Source: Candidatus Sericytochromatia bacterium
GTDB taxonomy: Bacteria > Cyanobacteriota > Sericytochromatia > UBA7694
Direction of reading: 5' to 3'
NCBI GenBank assembly: GCA_015272195.1
Contig: JACYMC010000233.1
Location: 1 to 56,654, forward strand
DNA: 56,654 nucleotides
Shown: in pieces, positions 42,938 to 49,669 of the stretch
Layout of the letters: every line of letters starts with the position of its first letter
Position numbering within the stretch: position 1 is the first letter of the stretch
Program-made: the position numbers and the translations under genes
The notes under the pieces: model-generated
The model's database searches: none
Told to the model about the DNA's origin: nothing
The model's input: only the letters and a program-made list of their open reading frames with translations

Positions 42938-44149
42938 TCAGCGCTGGGTCAGACGCAGCCGAGCGGCCACACCGTACTGGTTGGAGAGCACCAGGCCGTC
43001 CACCGGCTCACGATGGGTAAGCTGGGCTTCGGCCAGCTGCAGCTGCCAGTTGTTTTTGGGCAGATAAAACAGGTAGTTATTGCGCTGGGGCACGGCGTCT
43101 TTGAGATAAGGGTTGGCTGAATCAAAGGTGTAGCCCGGCTGCTGGGGATGCTTTTCGCGGTAGAGATCTTTGAGCGGCAGGCGCTGCAGCAGATCGCGAT
43201 ACTCGCTCTGATCGGGCACAAAGCCAAAATCGCCACTGATAATCACCGGAAAGTCGTTGCTGTGGCGCTCCAGCAGCTGCTGCAGGGCCAGGTTGTTGTC
43301 TTCGGCCCGGATGCGCTCGGCCACCGGGGTGTGGTTGCTCTGGTAATGGGTGGTGTAGATATCGACCGGGCCCAGCTGGGGGTGGTTGATGCGGGTCATC
43401 AGCACGCCTTTGTTGATCAGGCAGTCGGTGCCCGTGCAGCGTTCAAAAGACTGAAAATCACTGGTCAGCACCGGGTATTTGGAAAGGGTGTAGAGACCGC
43501 TGTTGAGTGAGGTGAGGCTGCCGTTGCGGTGGCGCATGTGGTATTTGAATTCACTGCTGCGCTTGAGCACGTCGATATCGTCAGAAAAAGCACCCTGCAG
43601 GGTGACCACATCATAGGGCGCCAGCGTCGCACCCAGACGGGCAAAACGCTCGCTGCGGCGTGTGCCCAGCGGGCCGGGCAAACCCCAGACATTATAGCTC
43701 AGCAGCTTCAGCTCGCCCTGGCGGGGGCCACTCTGCTGGGGGCCAAAGGGCGAAGGGCGCAGGCCAGCTGAAGGCTGAGGGGCCGGCAGCTGAGGCTGAG
43801 CCTGACCGGGGTAAGCAAAGTCAGGGCTGTTACCCGGCGCGGTACTGGCAAAGGTATTGTCAAAGCCCTCATTCTGGCTGCTCTGACTGAAAAAGCCGTT
43901 GCTGCTGGTCTGGCCGTTGAAAGAAGTGGGGCTGCCGGCAAAGGCCTGCTGATCCCAGCCAGCGTGATAGGTCAGGGTCTGACTGGCCACGGCCTGCTGG
44001 GCAATCTGCTGGCGCAGATAAGGGTTGAAGTTGGGATCCATGGCCTGCTGATAAGCCGCCAGCGGCATGGGCGAAACAGGCCCCATGGGGCGGCCACAGG
44101 CTCCCAGGAGGCTGGTCAGAACCATCAGAATCACAAGGCGGTACAACAT
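42938..44149 (-). CDS. Lipoprotein with a catalytically degenerate endonuclease/exonuclease/phosphatase (SMase-like) fold
   Basis: The product is 403 residues with lipobox LGAC (Cys18), then ~130 residues rich in Gln, Pro and Ser. The EEP/neutral sphingomyelinase-like domain follows: LKLLSYNVWGLPGPLG, YDVVTLQGAF, NSGLYTLSKYPV, IYTTHYQSNH, VIISGDFGF and VLSNQYGVAARLRL. Against the family, the metal-binding Glu of LQE is Gly186. The Asn of GDxN is Gly309. The terminal Asp-His pair is Asn390-Gln391. The Asn of SYN, the His of THYQ and Asp307 remain. It is therefore probably a pseudoenzyme used for binding. I start at the ATG at 44149; the alternative upstream start is a TTG with no support. Confidence 0.8.
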   Translation of the reverse strand: MLYRLVILMVLTSLLGACGRPMGPVSPMPLAAYQQAMDPNFNPYLRQQIAQQAVASQTLTYHAGWDQQAFAGSPTSFNGQTSSNGFFSQSSQNEGFDNTFASTAPGNSPDFAYPGQAQPQLPAPQPSAGLRPSPFGPQQSGPRQGELKLLSYNVWGLPGPLGTRRSERFARLGATLAPYDVVTLQGAFSDDIDVLKRSSEFKYHMRHRNGSLTSLNSGLYTLSKYPVLTSDFQSFERCTGTDCLINKGVLMTRINHPQLGPVDIYTTHYQSNHTPVAERIRAEDNNLALQQLLERHSNDFPVIISGDFGFVPDQSEYRDLLQRLPLKDLYREKHPQQPGYTFDSANPYLKDAVPQRNNYLFYLPKNNWQLQLAEAQLTHREPVDGLVLSNQYGVAARLRLTQR

Positions 44150-44239
44150 TAACTTCAAACCTGTTTTCTTACCCAAAACTTAACCTAAGCTTATTGTCTG
44201 ATAACACAAGAAAAAACTTGCGTCTAAAACCGCGTTTTT

Positions 44240-44268
44240 TTGACGATTTTTTATTTTTCTTTTATGCT
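44240..44268 (+). promoter_or_regulatory. Upstream promoter P1 of cheY
   Basis: TTGACG (44240-44245), a 17-base T-rich spacer and TATGCT (44263-44268) predict a start near 44275. Confidence 0.45.
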
Positions 44269-44296
44269 GCCGGCGGCTTAAATAGCATCTGCCCCT

Positions 44297-44325
44297 TTGC
44301 GGCGAGAAAAACTCTCTGCTAGAAT
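44297..44325 (+). promoter_or_regulatory. Downstream promoter P2 of cheY
   Basis: TTGCGG (44297-44302), a 17-base spacer and TAGAAT (44320-44325) predict a start near 44332, leaving an ~80-base leader. Confidence 0.5.
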
Positions 44326-44335
44326 ATGGGGGTTA

Positions 44336-44394
44336 CAGTACAGAAGTACTGCATTAGTAGAAAGGTAAATGTCGGCGAGCGCCTTTTCTCGCCG
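44336..44394 (+). promoter_or_regulatory. Structured cheY leader with two hairpins
   Basis: Hairpin 1 is CAGTAC-AGAA-GTACTG (44336-44351). Hairpin 2 is CGGCGAG/CTCGCCG (44373-44379 and 44388-44394) with an 8-base loop. The cheY ATG at 44412 has only a weak GGTGA upstream. A 22-codon frame from the ATG at 44369 runs through hairpin 2 and ends at 44437 inside cheY in another frame, so coupling is possible. Confidence 0.4.
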
Positions 44395-44411
44395 TTCTGG
44401 TGAAATCAATT

Positions 44412-44774
44412 ATGGCAGCAAGAATATTAGTAGTTGATGACGCGGCTTTCATGCGCATGATGATTCGTGACATTCTGGTCAAGAACGGCTATGAAGTGGC
44501 TGGCGAAGCCGCCAACGGCAACGAAGCCGTCCTGAAGTATCAGGAGCTGCGCCCCGACGTAACCACCATGGACATCACCATGCCCGAAATGGACGGCATC
44601 ACGGCCGTGCGTGAAATCCGCAAAATCGATCCCAACGCCCGCATTATTATGTGCAGCGCCATGGGTCAGCAGGCCATGGTGCTCGATGCCATTCAGGCCG
44701 GGGCGCGTGATTTTATCGTCAAGCCCTTCCAGGAAGATCGCGTCGTGGACGCCATCAAAAAAGTCCTGCGCTGA
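44412..44774 (+). CDS. cheY: CheY-like chemotaxis response regulator
   Basis: The product is 120 residues, a single receiver domain. Asp9-Asp10 form the acidic pocket, Asp54 in TMDITMPEMDG is the phosphoacceptor, the conserved Ser is in MCSAMGQ, and Lys is in VKPF. The MAARILVVDDAAFMR start and the DITMPEMDGI core are typical of CheY from flagellated Gram-positive and deep lineages, which bind the flagellar switch when phosphorylated. I start at the ATG at 44412; an in-frame GTG at 44400 is less likely. It is followed after 13 bases by the FliO-like gene. No histidine kinase is in the window. Confidence 0.9.
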   Translation: MAARILVVDDAAFMRMMIRDILVKNGYEVAGEAANGNEAVLKYQELRPDVTTMDITMPEMDGITAVREIRKIDPNARIIMCSAMGQQAMVLDAIQAGARDFIVKPFQEDRVVDAIKKVLR

Positions 44775-44787
44775 TTTTTACTGAATT

Positions 44788-45147
44788 TTGAATTCTGCAG
44801 AACAGCTCGCCCAGGGGCAGCTGACCTTCGGCATCGTCCTGGAAGTCATGCTGAAACTGGGCTTTGTGCTGTTGCTGATCTATTTTTCGTTTTACCTGCT
44901 GCGCCGGGCCGCCCGGCAGGAAGGGCAGGGGCCGCTCTGGCAACGCCTGCGGGGTCTGTCTGCCCTCCCGCAGGCTGATCGTATTGAAACCCTGGCGATT
45001 AAACCCCTCGGACGCCAGACCACGCTCTACCTGCTGGAAGTAGACACCCGTCGGCTGTTGGTGGCCGTGCAGCCCCAGCAGCCCCTCCAGCTTCTGTCTG
45101 AGTGGCCCACAGACAGCGTATCAACGGAGGCCGAGCCCCAGACATGA
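44788..45147 (+). CDS. FliO-like flagellar biosynthesis membrane protein
   Basis: The product is 119 residues. One transmembrane helix (about 13-38: FGIVLEVMLKLGFVLLLIYFSFYLL) precedes a basic segment and a small beta domain (IETLAIKPLGRQTTLYLLEVDTRRLLVAVQ, then LQLLSEW). This is the shape and phrase pattern of FliO, which helps assemble the flagellar type III export gate (FliP). The frame allows only TTG at 44788 or an ATT before it, without a ribosome binding site, so translation may depend on cheY readthrough. The stop overlaps aroB by ATGA. Identification rests on topology and a short motif, so it is moderate. Confidence 0.65.
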   Translation: MNSAEQLAQGQLTFGIVLEVMLKLGFVLLLIYFSFYLLRRAARQEGQGPLWQRLRGLSALPQADRIETLAIKPLGRQTTLYLLEVDTRRLLVAVQPQQPLQLLSEWPTDSVSTEAEPQT

Positions 45148-46268
45148 AACGTGTTGAACTGAACTTGCACGAAGGCATGTATCCGGCCCTGATTGGCCAA
45201 CACTTGCTGACCCGCCCTGAGAGCTGGCCGGCAGGCGGCCCACAGCGTAAAGCCCTGGTATTGATGGATGCCGGCGTTGATGCCGCCTGGCCCGAACTGC
45301 AGCAAGACATACAGCAGGGCCTGCAGGCCGCCGGCTGGCTCGCCGAGTGTCTGTGTTTGCCGGCCGGTGAAGAGCTCAAAGACTTTGCCCGGCTCTACCC
45401 ACTCTACGGCGAGCTGCTGCAGCGGGGTCTGCAGCGCCGCTCCTTGCTGGTGGCCGTCGGTGGCGGTACCCTGGGCGATGCGGTGGGCTTTCTGGCCGCC
45501 ACCTACCTGCGCGGCCTGGACTGGGTCAATGTACCGACCACCCTGCTGGCCCAGGTGGATTCAGCCCTCGGCGGCAAAACCGGCGTCAACCACCCGGCCG
45601 GCAAAAACCTGATCGGGGCCATTTATCAGCCGCAGCGCATTCTGTGTGACACCACCCTGCTGCAGCAGCTGCCGGCCCGCGACTGGCTCTCAGGCTACGG
45701 CGAAATGCTCAAATATGGCCTGATTCACGACGAACCCCTGTGGCACTGGCTGCTGCAGCAGCGGGACGCCCTGCTGCGCGGAGATGCCAGCCTGCTCGAA
45801 GAAGCTGTGGCACGCTCCCTGGCCATCAAAGCCCATTTTGTGGCCCAGGACGTGCGCGACCTGACGGGCATCCGGGCCGTGCTGAATTTTGGCCACACCT
45901 TTGGCCATGCCATTGAGCAGGTCACTGGCTATGGCTATTACCGCCATGGTGAAGCCGTGATTCTGGGCATGTACCTGGCCTGTCAGGTCTCGCAGCGCTT
46001 TGGCGTGTTGCCCGGCAGCGCAGGTGAGCGCCTCAGCCAGGCGCTGGCCGCTCTGCCCTTACCCCAGCTGCCTGCGCAGATCACGGCTGAAGACCTGCTG
46101 GCGGTGATGCGCCACGACAAAAAGAACGACGGCGAGGCGATTCACTGCCTGCTGCTGCGCGGCATCGCCGAGATTATCCCTTACCCCTGCAGCAGCACAG
46201 AGCTGGCCCCGGCCCTGAAAAGCGCCCTGGCCAACTGGCGTCAGTCAGCCGCAGCCACCACCACCTGA
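45144..46268 (+). CDS. aroB: 3-dehydroquinate synthase
   Basis: The product is 374 residues. It converts DAHP to 3-dehydroquinate, the second step of the shikimate pathway, using NAD and a divalent metal. Signatures are VAVGGGTLGDAVGFLAATYLRG (NAD-binding), the phosphate/substrate region VPTTLLAQVDSALGGKTGVNH, metal ligands in GYGEMLKYG and NFGHTFGHAIE, and the active-site DKKNDG near the end. I start at the ATG at 45144, overlapping the FliO stop (ATGA), so it is coupled to a motility gene. Its 3' end overlaps the convergent GGDEF gene by 28 bases. Confidence 0.96.
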   Translation: MKRVELNLHEGMYPALIGQHLLTRPESWPAGGPQRKALVLMDAGVDAAWPELQQDIQQGLQAAGWLAECLCLPAGEELKDFARLYPLYGELLQRGLQRRSLLVAVGGGTLGDAVGFLAATYLRGLDWVNVPTTLLAQVDSALGGKTGVNHPAGKNLIGAIYQPQRILCDTTLLQQLPARDWLSGYGEMLKYGLIHDEPLWHWLLQQRDALLRGDASLLEEAVARSLAIKAHFVAQDVRDLTGIRAVLNFGHTFGHAIEQVTGYGYYRHGEAVILGMYLACQVSQRFGVLPGSAGERLSQALAALPLPQLPAQITAEDLLAVMRHDKKNDGEAIHCLLLRGIAEIIPYPCSSTELAPALKSALANWRQSAAATTT

Positions 46269-47503
46269 TTGCGCCCCTGGGCTTTGGCCCGGTACAGGGC
46301 CTGGTCGGCCTGCTGCAGCAACTGCGACATGCCGTTCTGGGCGTCAGGCAGACAGGCCGCCACCCCCAGACTGAGGGTGACAGGCGCTGCGCCGGGGAGG
46401 CCCGGATGGGGCAATTGCAGGCTGCGAATAGCCAGCAGCAGTTCATCAGCAATCTGAACGGCTTTGCTCAGCGGCAGGCGCGGCAGGATAATGCCAAATT
46501 CTTCGCCGCCGTAGCGGGCCACCAGGGCTTCAGGCCAGCTGATCTGATGCTGCAGGGTGCGCCCGACGTGCACCAGGCAGCCATCGCCGGCAATATGGCC
46601 CTGGCTGTCGTTATAGGCTTTAAAGTAATCGATATCGCACATAATCAAAGCCAGTGGCTCACCGGCCTGGCGGCAGCGCCGCCACTCCTGCTGCAGGCAG
46701 CGATCAAAGACCCGGCGATTGGGCAGGCCCGTCAGGCTGTCCTGCTCGGCCAGGCGGGCCAGGGCCAGCTCCAGCTCTTTGCGCTCAGAGGTGTCGCGCA
46801 TAGTCAGGGCCAGCCCGTCTTCCAGGGGTACGGCCAGCATATGAAGCCAGCGCCGCCGGCTGCGGGTATAACGCTCTGTGTCCAGCGGCTGGCCCTGCAC
46901 AAAGACATCCAGTAACTCCTGCCAGGCCACCGGATGCTGCAGCCTGGCCAGCTGCTGCTTCAGACTCAGCAGTTTCAGCCCTTCCTGGGCGGCACCAAAG
47001 ATTTCAGCCGCCCGTGGATTGGCCAGCAGACAGCGAAAGTCAGCGACCTGGCCTTCGGCATCGCGCACGGCCCGGTAAGTCAGAATACCGTCCAGCGAAG
47101 CGTTGAGAATCCCGTTGAGATGGCGCTGCTGCTCCAGAATCAGCAGGTGGGTGCGCAAACGGGCCAGCACCTCTGCTTCTTCGAAGGGCTTGCTGATATA
47201 GTCCACGGCCCCGGCGGCAAAGCAGCGCACTTTGGTTTCGGTATCGTGGTGGGCCGACAGAAACAGCACCCCAATCTCTGCCGTTTCGGGATCTTGTTTA
47301 AGCTGCTCACAGAGCGCAAAACCGTCCATCTCCGGCATGTTGATATCCAGCAGAATCAGCATCGGGGGCTGGGCTTTGATTTTCTCAAGCGCATCAAAGC
47401 CGTGACGGGCCGTCTGAACCGCATAGCCCCGCGCATCCAGAATATTGTGCAGCAAGTTTAAATAGGCCGGACTGTCGTCTACCAGTAAAATATAGCCTGA
47501 CAT
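46241..47503 (-). CDS. Response regulator-PAS-like-GGDEF diguanylate cyclase
   Basis: The product is 420 residues. The receiver domain (1-125) has Asp9-Asp10, phosphoacceptor Asp53 in LLDINMPEMDG, and Lys in SKPFEEAEV. A PAS-like region (about 130-245; ILNASLDGILTYRAVRD) follows, then a GGDEF domain (250-420) with an intact GGEEF signature at 332-336 and DSLTGLPNRR. It should make cyclic di-GMP from GTP when phosphorylated. The RxxD inhibitory site normally five residues before GGEEF is absent (SWPEALVARY), so product inhibition by that route is unlikely. The cognate kinase is not in the window. Confidence 0.93.
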   Translation of the reverse strand: MSGYILLVDDSPAYLNLLHNILDARGYAVQTARHGFDALEKIKAQPPMLILLDINMPEMDGFALCEQLKQDPETAEIGVLFLSAHHDTETKVRCFAAGAVDYISKPFEEAEVLARLRTHLLILEQQRHLNGILNASLDGILTYRAVRDAEGQVADFRCLLANPRAAEIFGAAQEGLKLLSLKQQLARLQHPVAWQELLDVFVQGQPLDTERYTRSRRRWLHMLAVPLEDGLALTMRDTSERKELELALARLAEQDSLTGLPNRRVFDRCLQQEWRRCRQAGEPLALIMCDIDYFKAYNDSQGHIAGDGCLVHVGRTLQHQISWPEALVARYGGEEFGIILPRLPLSKAVQIADELLLAIRSLQLPHPGLPGAAPVTLSLGVAACLPDAQNGMSQLLQQADQALYRAKAQGRNQVVVAAAD

Positions 47504-47561
47504 GCAGACAGTTTAACATCAATTCAGGCCCGCAGGGCTATGAGTTGAAGGGATTTCAGGT

Positions 47562-47633
47562 TATAATAGCCTTCAGCAAAATGGCCTCTGCTCTCAGTTA
47601 TCTGGTCTTAAAATAAAGGGCAGAGGCCTTTTT
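47562..47633 (+). ncRNA. Candidate short transcript: TATAAT promoter element followed by terminator
   Basis: A TATAAT at 47562-47567 predicts a start near 47574. Only ~60 bases later lies a strong terminator: GGCCTCTGC (47583-47591), a 28-base loop, GCAGAGGCC (47620-47628) and TTTTT. There is no coding frame of note, and no plus-strand gene upstream that needs this terminator. It may be a small RNA or an attenuated leader upstream of the topoisomerase gene. No clear -35 was seen. Confidence 0.4.
47583..47633 (+). terminator. Strong rho-independent terminator upstream of the ParC-like gene
   Basis: It has a perfect 9-bp GC-rich stem (47583-47591 with 47620-47628), a 28-base loop, and TTTTT at 47629-47633. 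It is oriented with the plus strand. Confidence 0.75.
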
Positions 47634-47668
47634 CCAATAACCCCCTCCCCAAAACCTGTATGTTTGCG

Positions 47669-47674
47669 TACAAT
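47669..47674 (+). promoter_or_regulatory. -10 element at the start of the ParC-like gene
   Basis: TACAAT lies seven bases before the ATG at 47682, so transcription would start at about 47681-47682, giving a leaderless mRNA. No ribosome binding site is visible before that ATG. Confidence 0.4.
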
Positions 47675-47681
47675 GAACAGC

Positions 47682-49631
47682 ATGTCACACGATTCAGCCC
47701 TCAAACATCTGATAGATACCAACTTTTTAGAGTACGCCTCCTACGTCATCAAAGACCGGGCCATTCCTTTTCTGGAGGACGGCCTGAAGCCGGTTCAGCG
47801 GCGCATTCTGCATACACTGCACGAAGTCGACGACGGCAAGTTTCACAAGGTGGCCAATATTGTGGGCCACACCATGCGCTACCATCCCCACGGCGACGCC
47901 AGCATTGAAGCCGCCCTGGTCAATATAGCCCAGAAAAACTATCTGATCGATCAGCAGGGCAACTTCGGCAATATTCTGACCGGTGATCCCGCCAGTGCGG
48001 CCCGCTATATTGAGTGCCGCCTCAGCCCCCTGGCCCGTGAAACCCTGTTCAGCCCTGAGATCACCGACTATACCGACAGCTACGACGGGCGCAACCGCGA
48101 GCCCGTCTTTCTGCGGGCCAAAATTCCCCTGCTGCTGATGTCAGGTGTTGAAGGCATTGCCGTCGGGCTCTCAACCAAAATTCTGCCCCACAACTTTGCC
48201 GAGCTGCTGCAGGCCCAGATGGCCATTTTAAAAGGCGAAGATTTTGAACTCTATCCCGACTTTGCCCAGGGCGGCCTGGTGGATATCAGCCAGTACCAGC
48301 GGGGCAAAGGACGCGTGCGCCTGCGCGCCAAGGTCGAAGTCCGAGACCCCAAAACCCTGGTGATTCGTGAGCTCCCCTACGGCAGCACCACCGAGTCGCT
48401 GCTGGCCAGCATCGAAAATGCCATCCAGCGCGGCAAACTCAAAATTGCCAGCATCAATGACTTTACCACCGAGCACGTCGAAATTGAACTGCGCATGGGC
48501 CATGGCGTCAACGCCAATGAGTTGCTGCCGCGCCTGTTTTTGTATACCGACTGCGAAACCAGCATGAGCCTGAGCCCGATTGTGATTCAGGATCAGCAGC
48601 CGGTGGAGCTGAGCGTACACCAGATTCTGGAGGCCAATACGCGGCTGCTGCAGCAAACCCTCGAAAAAGAGCTGCAGATGCAGCTCGAAAAGCTGCGCCA
48701 CCGCTACCGCGATCTGGTGCTGGTGCAGATTTTTATCGAAAACAAAATTTATCAGGCCCTCGAAGACGCCGACGATCTCGGCGAACTCAAGGCCATGCTG
48801 CGGGCCACCCTCGAACCCATGCTCGATGAGCAATATGTGCCCGTGCCCGAAGAGAGCATCGACAAGCTGCTGAATATTCCCATTCGTCGCATCACGCGCT
48901 TTGACTCCGACAAGGCCCGCGCTGATCTGGCTGCGATTGCCGAAGAAATGGGTGTGCTGCGCCAGCATCTGAGCCAGATGACAGCCTACACCATCCGCTG
49001 GCTCGAAGATATGCTCAAACGCTACGGCAAAGACTACCCGCGTCGCACCGAGCTGTCGGCCTTTGACAGCGTCGACGTGACCGAAGTGGCCGTGCAGGAT
49101 CTGAAAGTGGGCTATGATCGCGAAAGCCACTACCTCGGCAGCGATATTCGCCAGGGCGAGGCCGTGCCCTGCTCCAGCTTTGACCGCATGCTGCTCTTTT
49201 TTGAAAGCGGCAGCTACAAAGTCATCGAAGTACCACAGAAGTTGTTTATCGAAGAGCCCCTGCGCCATTACGACCGCCAGGGCCGCCTGCCGGAAGCCTC
49301 CGTGCTCTACCGTGACCCCGAAGACGGGCATATTTACATGAAGCGCTTTGTGGTCAGCCAGTTTATTCTCAACAAGGTCTACCGCTTTATTCCCGAAGGG
49401 GCCCAGCTGGTCTACTTCTCGGTTGAAGCGGAGCCCCTGCTGCAGCTGCACTTTGAGCCCAAAGCCCGCACCCGTGTGACCCAGCAGCTGGTCGACTTTG
49501 CCAAGATGCGGGTCAAATCCGTGTCGTCCAAAGGCAACCGGGTGACCGATCGCGAGATTGCCGGCATTCAGGTGCTGGAGCGCAGCGCCCTGCCCGAAGC
49601 GCCGGGGCTGACAGCCGGCGCCACACATTAA
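47682..49631 (+). CDS. Type IIA DNA topoisomerase subunit A (ParC/GyrA family, short form)
   Basis: The product is 649 residues. It is the DNA-cleaving subunit that works with a GyrB/ParE partner, which is not in the window. The core is clear: LKPVQRRIL, KVANIVGHTMRYHPHGDAS, GNFGNILTGDPASAARYIECRLSPLARETLF with the catalytic tyrosine (Tyr109), then MSGVEGIAVGLSTKILPHN. The length and the RYIECRLSPLARETLF, NFGN-LTGDP wording resemble the ParC-like subunit of Chlamydiae and related phyla rather than proteobacterial GyrA. The six-bladed gyrase C-terminal propeller and GyrA box are not present. I start at the ATG at 47682; in-frame ATGs at 47664 and 47673 overlap the promoter. Confidence 0.9.
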   Translation: MSHDSALKHLIDTNFLEYASYVIKDRAIPFLEDGLKPVQRRILHTLHEVDDGKFHKVANIVGHTMRYHPHGDASIEAALVNIAQKNYLIDQQGNFGNILTGDPASAARYIECRLSPLARETLFSPEITDYTDSYDGRNREPVFLRAKIPLLLMSGVEGIAVGLSTKILPHNFAELLQAQMAILKGEDFELYPDFAQGGLVDISQYQRGKGRVRLRAKVEVRDPKTLVIRELPYGSTTESLLASIENAIQRGKLKIASINDFTTEHVEIELRMGHGVNANELLPRLFLYTDCETSMSLSPIVIQDQQPVELSVHQILEANTRLLQQTLEKELQMQLEKLRHRYRDLVLVQIFIENKIYQALEDADDLGELKAMLRATLEPMLDEQYVPVPEESIDKLLNIPIRRITRFDSDKARADLAAIAEEMGVLRQHLSQMTAYTIRWLEDMLKRYGKDYPRRTELSAFDSVDVTEVAVQDLKVGYDRESHYLGSDIRQGEAVPCSSFDRMLLFFESGSYKVIEVPQKLFIEEPLRHYDRQGRLPEASVLYRDPEDGHIYMKRFVVSQFILNKVYRFIPEGAQLVYFSVEAEPLLQLHFEPKARTRVTQQLVDFAKMRVKSVSSKGNRVTDREIAGIQVLERSALPEAPGLTAGATH

Positions 49632-49669
49632 CTGACCAGCGGCTGCCGGTCAGAACATCACACAGCGCT

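Noticed and set aside
48228..49628. 466-codon minus-strand frame opposite the ParC-like gene
   Set aside because: It is antisense to strongly conserved topoisomerase motifs, and its composition is that of a shadow frame.
49632..49653. CTGACC/GGTCAG hairpin between the ParC-like and patatin genes
   Set aside because: Possible weak bidirectional terminator, but the stem is 6 bp and no T run follows.
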